A stretch of DNA of 49,994 nucleotides from positions 1 to 49,994 of the forward strand of contig NZ_RCIV01000018.1 of NCBI RefSeq assembly GCF_003666605.1. Reading direction: 5' to 3'. A program made the translations under genes and the position numbers. This stretch comes from Propionibacterium australiense (GTDB lineage: Bacteria > Actinomycetota > Actinomycetes > Propionibacteriales > Propionibacteriaceae). The notes beneath the pieces were generated by a model. It made no database searches and was not told the DNA's origin. It saw only the letters and a program-made list of their open reading frames with translations. Shown piece by piece: positions 44,002-49,994 of this stretch; position 1 is the first letter of the stretch, and the number at the start of each line of letters is the position of its first letter.

Positions 44002-44312
44002 TGAACACCAGCGCCGCGACGACTCCGTGGGAACAGGTCAGGGAGGAATCCCTGGCCGCCATGACCGATGCAGAGCGTGCCGAGTACGACGCGGCATCCA
44101 TCGAAGCCGAGGCGCGGCTGCAACTCGCTGAATTGGTCTACAACGCACGCACAGCAGCCGGGCTGTCCCAGACTGAGCTCGCTCGAAGGGCTCATACTCG
44201 TCAGGCGGTCATCTCCGCCATTGAGAGCGGTGCTCAGGCTCCAGGGGGCATCATGCTCGCACGCATCGCTCACGCTCTCGGCGGGACTCTCAGCATCAAT
44301 GTCGCAGCGTGA
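43998..44312 (+). CDS. higA: HigA/XRE-type antitoxin
   Basis: A 104-aa protein with an acidic N-terminal helical part (toxin-neutralising region). Its HTH_3 domain reads ARTAAGLSQTELARRAHTRQAVISAIESG. It should bind HigB and repress the palindrome at 43605-43628. Its last codons and stop (GCA GCG TGA) lie inside the duplicated cbiX sequence, read in a different frame from cbiX. The native C-terminus may thus have been replaced at recombination. Confidence 0.85.
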   Translation: MMNTSAATTPWEQVREESLAAMTDAERAEYDAASIEAEARLQLAELVYNARTAAGLSQTELARRAHTRQAVISAIESGAQAPGGIMLARIAHALGGTLSINVAA

Positions 44313-44396
44313 AGGTGCGCGAGGAGCTGCTGCGCGCCCTGCAGGGCGTCTGAGTGGCATACCGAACAAGCGTGGGCGGGCCCGGTTTCGGGCCGC
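44303..44396 (+). repeat. Right direct repeat: duplicated 3' end of cbiX with degenerate terminator
   Basis: A copy of 43436-43530: 51 of 52 bases match over the coding part, with looser similarity over the hairpin. The hairpin ends early (GGGCCGC) and joins directly to a truncated methyltransferase gene on the opposite strand. Confidence 0.9.
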
Positions 44397-44405
44397 AGTC
44401 GAACG

Positions 44406-44540
44406 CCTCATGCCCTTGGCCAGATGCGGGATGAAGAACGCGGCCTCGGCACCGGCCGTGCGCCGCGCATACAAGCCCGCGACCGTGTCCCCGTACCCCG
44501 GCGTGTACTGCTCATGTGTCACCTGGCCCGATGCCGTCAC
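44406..44540 (-). pseudogene. 5' fragment of a class I SAM-dependent methyltransferase
   Basis: Reading from GTG 44540 with GGAGG upstream, about 45 codons encode VTHEQYTPGYGDTVAGLYA, then AAFFIPHLAKGMR. This is the N-terminal lead-in of UbiE-like methyltransferases just before the expected VLDxGCGPG motif. There the sequence breaks and runs into the duplicated cbiX end. Its start lies 20 nt after the cbiD stop, so it was probably the next gene of the cbiC-cbiD operon before truncation. Confidence 0.65.
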
Positions 44541-44559
44541 CGCACCGCCTCCGTCCCAG

Positions 44560-45951
44560 CTATTCCGGGGTGCTTCCGGTGAATCCGGCACGGCCCACGA
44601 TCCGGCCCGTGCGGTCGGTGCAGATGACCTGCACGTCGACCTGCGGATTGTCGATGACCGCCAGCGCCTCGGCCCTGGCCGCGGAGGCCACCGCGTCACC
44701 GAGCGGCACACCGGCGTCCGCGCAGAGGGACTGCGCGTGGGCGGCGGTGGGGGACTGGCGCACCAGCTCGACGAGCTCGGGCCCGGCGCCGGCCCGAGCT
44801 GCCAGCGCGGCGAGGTGCCCGTGGTCGACCTGGGTGCGGTGCGAGTGCAGGTCGAGGTAGCCGTTGGCCAGTTTCGAGATCTTCGCAAAACCGCCGCACA
44901 GGGTCAGCCGGGGGACCGGGTGCCGGTGCAGGTACTTCAGGACGGCCCCGGCGAAGTCGCCCATGTCGAGCAGCTCGACGTCCGGGTAGAGGGTCTCGAC
45001 GGTCGTGGTGGACGAGGAACCGGTGGTGCCGGCCACATGCCGCACCCCGCCGGCGCGGGCCACGTCGATGCCCTCGTGGATGCTGGCGATCCACGCCGAG
45101 CACGAGTAGGGCACGACGACGCCGGTGGTGCCCAGCACCGACAACCCGCCGAGGACGCCGATCCGCGGGTTCCAGGTGCGCTGGGCGATGGCCTCGCCGT
45201 TGTCGATCGACACGGTGACGAGCACATCGGGCGCGCCGCTGCCACCGGCAGCACGGTCGGCCTCTGCGATATTGGCGGCGATGTAGCTGCGCGGCACCGG
45301 GTTGATAGCCGGCTCACCGACATCCAGGGGCAGGCCGGGGCGGGTGACGGTGCCGACACCCTCCCCGGCGGCGAAGGTGATGCCGCTACCCGGCTCGCCG
45401 CGGCGCAGCGTGGCGCGGATCACGGCGCCCTGGGTGACGTCGGGGTCGTCGCCGGCGTCCTTGGTGACGGCGGCCATCGCCGAGCCGTCGCCCAGCCGCT
45501 CCTGCGTGAGGGCGAACGCCGGGCGGCGCCCCTGGGGCAGCTCGATCTCGACGGGATCGGGGAAGACGCCGGTGAGCAGCGCCGTCCAGGCGGCACGGCT
45601 GGCGGCAGCCGCGCAGGCCCCGGTCGTCCAGCCGGGACGAAGACCCGAGCGGTCGAGCTGTGCCTCACGTCCCGAGCCGCGACTGGTCGACTTGCGGCCC
45701 GTGCCTCGGCCAGCCGATCCGCGACCGTTCGGAGCCGGCCCGTCCGCGGTGTCGCGCTCCGCAGGCCCTGACCCGCTGCCGCTCGTCCCGCGCCTCCTCG
45801 ATCCGGGGCCGGACCCGTGGTCGGTCAGGTCGTGTCGTCCCTGCTCGGCCAGCGCCGCGTCATTGCCCGGGCCCGCCGGGGCGTCCGCCGCGGTGACGTC
45901 GCGCGGCGGCTCGCCGGGGCCCGTGCGCACGGGCGCGGAGCGGTCGGGCAT
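44560..45951 (-). CDS. cbiD: Cobalt-precorrin-5B C1-methyltransferase
   Basis: A 463-aa protein. CbiD proper begins near residue 105 (LRPGWTTGACAAAASRAAW) and continues with GVGTVTRPGLPLDVGEPAINPVPR, NPRIGVLGGLSVLGTTGVV, CGGFAKISKLANGYLDLHS. CbiD is unique to the anaerobic pathway and methylates C1. The first ~100 residues are a low-complexity Gly/Ser/Arg/Pro-rich extension absent from typical members. The ATG overlaps the cbiC stop. Confidence 0.92.
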   Translation of the reverse strand: MPDRSAPVRTGPGEPPRDVTAADAPAGPGNDAALAEQGRHDLTDHGSGPGSRRRGTSGSGSGPAERDTADGPAPNGRGSAGRGTGRKSTSRGSGREAQLDRSGLRPGWTTGACAAAASRAAWTALLTGVFPDPVEIELPQGRRPAFALTQERLGDGSAMAAVTKDAGDDPDVTQGAVIRATLRRGEPGSGITFAAGEGVGTVTRPGLPLDVGEPAINPVPRSYIAANIAEADRAAGGSGAPDVLVTVSIDNGEAIAQRTWNPRIGVLGGLSVLGTTGVVVPYSCSAWIASIHEGIDVARAGGVRHVAGTTGSSSTTTVETLYPDVELLDMGDFAGAVLKYLHRHPVPRLTLCGGFAKISKLANGYLDLHSHRTQVDHGHLAALAARAGAGPELVELVRQSPTAAHAQSLCADAGVPLGDAVASAARAEALAVIDNPQVDVQVICTDRTGRIVGRAGFTGSTPE

Positions 45952-46601
45952 CAGCTGTGCTCGTTGGTGAGCTCGGCGCGGGAGGCGAGGGCGTTGACCG
46001 CGGCCACGGCGATCGCCGAGCCGCCCCGGCGGCCCAGCAGGGTGATGTACTCCATGCCGAGGTCGTCGTCCACGAGCGCCTGCTTCGACTCGGCCGCGCC
46101 GACGAATCCCACCGGGATGCCGACAATGCCGGACGGGCAGGCGCCCGTGGCGTGGCACAGTTCGAGCAGGCGGTACAGGGCGGTGGGGGCGTTGCCGATG
46201 GCGACGACGGCGCCGTCCAGCTGGCCCTGCTCGGCCCAGCGGTCGACGGCGGCGTGGGTCTTGGTGACGCCCTTGGCCTTCGCCTCGTCGGCGAGCGCGG
46301 GGTCCTTGATGTGGCAGACGATCTCGTTGTCGCGGGGCAGCCGGGAGCGGATGACCCCGGAGGCGGTCATCGAGGAGTCGCACAGGATCGGCGCTCCGGC
46401 CGCAAGGGCTGCCTTGCAGGAGGCGACGATGCCTGGGGTGAAGACGATATCGCCGGCGATGGCCGGGTCGGCGGCGGCGTGGATCATGCGGACGACGACT
46501 TGTTCGACGTCTGCGGGGAAGCGTTCCAGGTCGGACTCGGCCCGGATGATGCGGAAGGACTCGCTGTAGATGTCCGAACCGTTGTTGAGGTAGTCGTTCA
46601 T
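45951..46601 (-). CDS. cbiC: Precorrin-8X / cobalt-precorrin-8 methylmutase
   Basis: A 216-aa enzyme: SESFRIIRAESDL, VVRMIHAAADPAIAGDIVF, ILCDSSMTASGV with the conserved Asp, KTHAAVDRW with the catalytic His, and GIPVGFVGAAESK. It moves the C11 methyl to C12 to give cobyrinate. Start 46601 follows AGGAGAG; a TATGCT -10 (46641-46636) lies upstream. This half of the locus shows no riboswitch. Confidence 0.93.
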   Translation of the reverse strand: MNDYLNNGSDIYSESFRIIRAESDLERFPADVEQVVVRMIHAAADPAIAGDIVFTPGIVASCKAALAAGAPILCDSSMTASGVIRSRLPRDNEIVCHIKDPALADEAKAKGVTKTHAAVDRWAEQGQLDGAVVAIGNAPTALYRLLELCHATGACPSGIVGIPVGFVGAAESKQALVDDDLGMEYITLLGRRGGSAIAVAAVNALASRAELTNEHS

Positions 46602-46863
46602 CGCTCTCCTGACCCCGTCGTGCCGTGCGGCGCCCAGCATAGCCACAGCCGGCCCGCCCAGGTTCGGCGCTGAGCACGTCGCCGGGGTGAATCTGCTTCT
46701 CAGTGCGCCGTTGGCCCCGCTGAGAGGGGTTTTCCGCCCTGGGTGATCAAGGTCCGCCTACCGTCGATGGGTCGAATCGGCCCGGGTCGGGCGGCAGGTG
46801 ATCGGTCCGGCGGTCTGGCCCGGAACCGGTGCGGACCGGAATTCACCGGGCCGTGCAGCCCGG

Positions 46864-47460
46864 TCAGGCCGGCGGCTTGGTCCAGTTCCAGCAGGTGATG
46901 GTGCGTGCGGGTTTCCAGCCGCGCAGCCGGCCGATGCGGTCGGCGGTCTCCACGCCGAGGCGGAACAGCTCGCCGTCGTGGTCGGCGTGCAAGGCGGCGA
47001 TGACCACGTCTGCCTCCATCGTCACGGCGTGCACGACGAGCCGCCCGCCGGGCGGCAGCACGCCGAGGCACTGCTCTGCGAGCCCCGCGGTGAGGCCGCC
47101 GCCGATGAAGACCGCGGCGGGGGCCGGCAGGTCCGCAATGAGCTCGGACACCGCGCCCTCGCGCACCTCGAACTGTCCGGGCAGGGTGAGGTTTGCCGCG
47201 TTGGCGCGGGCGTTGGCGGCGCGGTCGGCCCGCTGCTCGACGCCGATGGCCCGGCACGTCGGGTCGGCGCGGCACCAGTCGACGGCGATCGACCCGGCGC
47301 CGGTGCCCAGGTCCCACAGCAGCTCGCCGGGCATGGGCCGTAGCCCGGCGAGCGCGACGGCGCGCACCGGGTGCTTGGTGATGAGCCCGTCGTGGGCGAA
47401 GTGCTCCTCGGGCAGGCCGGGCGTGCGGCCGAGCAGGCTGGCGTCGCGGTCGATGGTCAC
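46864..47460 (-). CDS. cbiT: Cobalt-precorrin-6B C15-methyltransferase (decarboxylating)
   Basis: A 198-aa class I SAM methyltransferase: GLPEEHFAHDGLITKHPVRAVAL, then motif I LLWDLGTGAGSIAVDW, then VFIGGG. It matches CbiT/the C-terminal half of CobL, methylating C15 with loss of the acetate carboxyl. CbiE activity is in the triple fusion. The GTG start lies 7 nt after TAATCT (47473-47468), probably leaderless. Confidence 0.92.
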   Translation of the reverse strand: MTIDRDASLLGRTPGLPEEHFAHDGLITKHPVRAVALAGLRPMPGELLWDLGTGAGSIAVDWCRADPTCRAIGVEQRADRAANARANAANLTLPGQFEVREGAVSELIADLPAPAAVFIGGGLTAGLAEQCLGVLPPGGRLVVHAVTMEADVVIAALHADHDGELFRLGVETADRIGRLRGWKPARTITCWNWTKPPA

Positions 47461-47645
47461 GCCCGCAAGATTATCCGGCCGCAGCGACGGATCGGGGAGG
47501 CGTTACGGGTGGCCTGGGCAGGAGCGCGTCGGCGGCGTCCAGGAGGCGCTCGTGAACGGCCCGGCCCTGGTGTCGGCCGCTGCTGGCCGAGGTCGCGGGG
47601 CGGGGCTCCCGTGTTCCGCGTTTGTCCGTCAGACCCAGACCCGCC

Positions 47646-47662
47646 AGGCGCCTTGGGCGCCT
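47646..47662 (-). terminator. Small hairpin after cbiJ
   Basis: AGGCGCC and GGCGCCT form a perfect 7-bp stem with a 3-nt loop, 4 nt beyond the cbiJ stop on the minus strand. Confidence 0.45.
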
Positions 47663-47666
47663 CTCG

Positions 47667-48416
47667 TCAGTCACCCAGCTGGGCCAGGGCCCAGTCGAGT
47701 GTCTGCTGTGGGGTGTCCAGCTGGTCGCCGTAGCCGGGGGCAGGCGGCCGGGCGATCATGACGATGCTCGCGCCGATCTCGGTGGCCACGACGAGTTTCG
47801 GGTCGAGTTCGGCGCCACCGGAATCCTTCGTGACGAGCGTGGCGATCGTATGGGCCGGGTCGGCCATGAGCGCCCGCTCGTTCTCGTAGCTGAAGGGCCC
47901 GCGCTGGGTGACGAGGGTCCAGCCGGCCGGCAGGGCCTCGTCGGGTGCGTTGATGACGCGATGGGTGACGTCGCGCTCGCCGAGCGGCAGGTAGTGGGCG
48001 GTTCCCTGCCGGCCGACGGTGAGCAGCACCGGATCGGGCAGATTCCGGACGGCCTGGATGGCCTCCTCATTGCTGTTCACCCAGGTCCAGTCCGCTGAGC
48101 CCGGCTGGCTGCGCCAACTCGGCGGTTCGAGACGGGCCAGCGCCATGCCCGTGCGGCGGCAGGCGGCCGCGGCATTGGCGGTCATGACGGCGGCGAACGG
48201 GTGGACTGCGTTGACGACGCAGCCTGGCCGGTTCTCGGCCAGCCAGCCGGCCAGCCCATCGACCCCGCCGAAACCACCGACCCGCACCGCCCCGGGCAGG
48301 GAGCGCGGCGTCTTCGTGCGTCCGGCCAGCGAGGTGGTGACGTCGAGGCCCTGCTCCACGAGCAGCCCGGCCAGCGTGCGGGCAAGCGTGGTGCCCCCGA
48401 GGATCAGCACGTCCAT
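47667..48416 (-). CDS. cbiJ: Precorrin-6A / cobalt-precorrin-6A reductase
   Basis: A 249-aa NAD(P)H-dependent reductase: VLILGGTTLARTLA at the N-terminus, VVNAVHPFAAVMTANA, LARLEPPSW, VLLTVGRQ, and VTKDSGG near the C-terminus, all typical of CbiJ/CobK. It reduces the macrocycle at C18-C19. ATG 48416 lies 8 nt after TATCAC (48430-48425). Separated from cbiT by ~205 bp, which hold the cbiT promoter and a small hairpin. Confidence 0.9.
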   Translation of the reverse strand: MDVLILGGTTLARTLAGLLVEQGLDVTTSLAGRTKTPRSLPGAVRVGGFGGVDGLAGWLAENRPGCVVNAVHPFAAVMTANAAAACRRTGMALARLEPPSWRSQPGSADWTWVNSNEEAIQAVRNLPDPVLLTVGRQGTAHYLPLGERDVTHRVINAPDEALPAGWTLVTQRGPFSYENERALMADPAHTIATLVTKDSGGAELDPKLVVATEIGASIVMIARPPAPGYGDQLDTPQQTLDWALAQLGD

Positions 48417-48513
48417 GGGGGCAAGTGATAGCGCGGGCGGGGGAGCGGGGCAAGAGATCCTGGAGCGCCCGGGCCGACGTCAGGATGATCCACGGGACCT
48501 GCTCGGGGCGGGA

Positions 48514-48543
48514 CTGACAGAGCCGTCAGCCGTCAACTATTAT
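48514..48543 (+). promoter_or_regulatory. Promoter of the second toxin-antitoxin-like pair
   Basis: CTGACA (48514-48519), 18 nt, then TATTAT (48538-48543), followed after 6 nt by GTG 48550. This is a near-consensus promoter giving a leaderless mRNA. Confidence 0.6.
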
Positions 48544-48549
48544 TGACGA

Positions 48550-48753
48550 GTGGAGGTTGTTCCGAGCGCGCACAAGCACGGTGTCGACGAGGCCGACATG
48601 CTTCACGCGATTCGGATGGCGATCCGCGCGCATCGGATGGATGGTTATGTCATGTATGTCGGTCCTGCGCGCGATGGTCGACTGATCGAGGTCGCCTGCA
48701 ATCTCGACGGTGAGATCTTTCATGCCATGGAGGCGAGAAAACGATGGCTCTGA
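48550..48753 (+). CDS. Putative toxin component of a small two-gene module
   Basis: A 67-aa protein: VVPSAHKHGVDEADMLHAIRMAI, then MYVGPARDGRLIEVACN, ending EIFHAMEARKRWL. The order helix, strand hairpin (GPxRxGxLLEV), then HAMxAR matches small RelE/BrnT-like proteins encoded before HTH partners in many actinobacteria. I cannot name the exact family. GTG start directly after the promoter. The partner gene follows. Confidence 0.6.
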   Translation: MEVVPSAHKHGVDEADMLHAIRMAIRAHRMDGYVMYVGPARDGRLIEVACNLDGEIFHAMEARKRWL

Positions 48754-48764
48754 GGAGGACTGGT

Positions 48765-49007
48765 ATGCGGACGAATGAGGAGATGCTCGCGGAAATCGAG
48801 GCCGCTGATGGCCCCGAGCCTCTCGAGACCCTGGAGGGTCCTGCTCTGCGTGAGCTCACGGCTGCCAGGCTCGACCGGGACGCCGCATTGAAGCGGGTCG
48901 ATGAGGCCGTGCTCAAGGCACGCGAGGCCGGCGCCTCGTGGCGGATGATCGGTGCGGTGCTCGGCGTGTCGAAGCAGGCCGCCGCACGCAAGTACCGGGC
49001 TGCCTGA
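48765..49007 (+). CDS. HTH-containing antitoxin-like protein
   Basis: An 80-aa acidic protein with a central coiled helix (LRELTAARLDRDAALKRVDEAV). It ends in a helix-turn-helix, GASWRMIGAVLGVSKQAAARKY. ATG 48765 is chosen because GAGGAGG lies 6 nt before it; ATG 48744 in the same frame overlaps the toxin gene. The pairing and small size suggest the antitoxin/autoregulator of the preceding gene. Confidence 0.6.
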   Translation: MRTNEEMLAEIEAADGPEPLETLEGPALRELTAARLDRDAALKRVDEAVLKAREAGASWRMIGAVLGVSKQAAARKYRAA

Positions 49008-49128
49008 GCGGGCGCCGGTACCGGCTTGGATTTCGCGCGATCGTTCATCCGAAGAGCGGCCGGGTGAGGGCCGTGTCCCCGGGGATCAAACACGTCCGGG
49101 CAGATGTGGGTGTGGTAAGAGGTTCATG

Positions 49129-49869
49129 AGGGTTATTCAAAACCTTTGATCTGAGGGGGTGATCTTGAGGGCTGTTCCACTGATATGGGCGTGCCACGAT
49201 GAAAGATGAGGACCTGCTCACTGAGAAAATGGGTTGTCGACAATCCGTATTCTCAGAACAGGTCATCGCGTGTACGATACAACAGGCTTGCCCCGCCGAA
49301 GTAATTGCAGTCCTTTACCAGGCCCTCGTTCACAATTACCCCGCATCCCACAGGCCACGGGGTGCCCGCTCATATTGAGCCGGGCAGAACAGGTCAGGGC
49401 CACACTGGCCTTTCTGCAACGCAACCTGGCCCAAGTCGAGTTGGCCGAGTCGTTCGGGGCCAGCCAGTCCTCGATCTGCCGGGCCATCGCCCGGTGGACG
49501 GCTCGCATCGTCGAGGTCCTCGCAGGCCTCGTGCCCACCGTAGGCGACCTGGACCAGGACCAGACTCTGATCGTGGGCGGTACTCTCGTGCCCTGCGGAC
49601 TGGAAGGACCAGCCGGGTCTGTACTCGGGCAAGCACCCCCGGACTGGGTTGAACCTTCAGCTGGCCTGCGCCCTGACTGGGAGGCTGGTGTGGGTGTCCG
49701 ATCCGGCCCCGGGGTCAGCCCATGACGCGAAAGCCATCCAGTCCACGGGTTTTCTTGAGAACTTCCCGGACATCCCGCCACTGGGCGACAAGGGCTACAC
49801 CGGGCTGGGCATGACGACCCCGATACGCAAACCACCAGCCGGCGAGCTCACAGGCTGGCAGAAACGATG
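49129..49869 (+). mobile_element. Decayed IS copy (IS5-like), 3' part lost
   Basis: It begins with the terminal repeat AGGGTTATTCAAAAC (49129-49143), the inverse of the IS right end seen at 112-126. It contains a broken transposase gene. At 49870 it is interrupted by the start of a second, related IS, and its own right end is not in the window. Confidence 0.75.
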
Positions 49870-49870
49870 A
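49270..49870 (+). pseudogene. Transposase pseudogene (DDE_Tnp_4-like)
   Basis: From GTG 49270 (VYDTTGLP) the reading frame must shift near 49293, near 49365 and near 49595 to follow the protein. The pieces are AEVIAVLYQALVHNYP, then the HTH-containing AEQVRATLAFLQRNLAQVEL, then DWKDQPGLYSGKHPRTGLNL to GWQKR. The first catalytic Asp, expected in V-D-G-T, reads V-G-G-T. Translation stops at TGA 49868-49870, created by the insertion of the next IS. The missing C-terminus corresponds to what is seen at 3-122. Confidence 0.8.
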
Positions 49871-49994
49871 GGGTTATTCAAAACTCTTGGTTTGAGGGGT
49901 GATCTTGGAGGCTATTTCACCAGTATGGGCGTGTCATGATAAAAGGTGAGGGCCTGCCACAGAGATAATTGGGTTACCAAACACTCGACAATCT
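49870..49994 (+). mobile_element. Left end of a second, related IS inserted into the first
   Basis: It opens with the same 15 bases as 49129-49143. About 110 further bases align with the region upstream of the first copy's transposase at clearly reduced identity. It is therefore a diverged relative rather than an identical copy. Cut by the window edge. Confidence 0.7.

Noticed and set aside
1-49994. Composite transposon formed by the IS copies at both edges
   Set aside because: The intervening 49 kb is mostly core metabolism, the right copy is decayed, and the left copy is only partly visible.
1-49994. CRISPR arrays, tRNA or rRNA genes
   Set aside because: No regularly spaced repeats and no tRNA or rRNA signature was seen by eye; tRNAscan or Infernal runs would be needed to exclude them fully.

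Overview
The window is about 50 kb of very GC-rich actinobacterial chromosome. Actinobacteria-restricted families (DUF3499, DUF3039, DUF3152, the AosR/DUF2017 family, a TobH-like SIS protein, Trm112) and an anaerobic-type cobalamin locus with a CbiE-CbiG-CbiH triple fusion point to the Propionibacteriaceae, probably an anaerobic or aerotolerant propionibacterium relative. The genus is an inference. Many genes have a TANNNT -10 box only 6-8 nt before an ATG/GTG, so leaderless transcription looks common.

Layout. 1-126: tail of an IS transposase. 560-8857: a sugar-acid catabolic island. An Old-Yellow-Enzyme/FadH-type reductase is divergent from a phosphotriesterase-like lactonase, UlaD-, UlaE- and UlaF-like enzymes, a PfkB kinase and an MFS transporter. 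It resembles the L-ascorbate/3-keto-L-gulonate route but with no PTS, and its UlaD has an altered active-site motif. A perfect palindrome and a near copy lie in the divergent promoter region. 8995-20342: housekeeping and envelope genes (NfeD + flotillin, DUF3152, nicotinamidase, DUF3499, HAD, Trm112, SIS/TobH-like, cation efflux, DUF3039, MFS, RDD). 20440-29002: malQ and the menaquinone genes menC-menD running towards menF-menE-menB. 29161-37619: RHH protein, pncB, then clpS-aosR-murI, rph-rdgB, thyA-folA and dinB.

37785-48416: the cobalamin locus in two convergent halves. The + half is a cobalamin riboswitch followed by cbiL-cbiF-cbiEGH-cbiX/sirC, all joined by ATGA overlaps. The - half is cbiJ, cbiT, cbiC-cbiD. 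Together they supply every corrin-ring step from precorrin-2 to cobyrinate by the anaerobic route; the enzyme making precorrin-2 (CobA) is outside the window. A HigBA-type toxin-antitoxin module sits exactly between the two halves. It is bracketed by a ~95-bp direct repeat of the 3' end of cbiX and abuts a truncated methyltransferase gene. 48550-49007: a second toxin/antitoxin-like pair. 49129-end: a decayed IS copy interrupted by a second, related IS.

The observations most worth pursuing are: the cbiX-end duplication around the toxin-antitoxin module; a 78-bp palindromic element present three times (322, 12154, 37651), each time at a gene 3' end; and the ascorbate-like island with its atypical decarboxylase.
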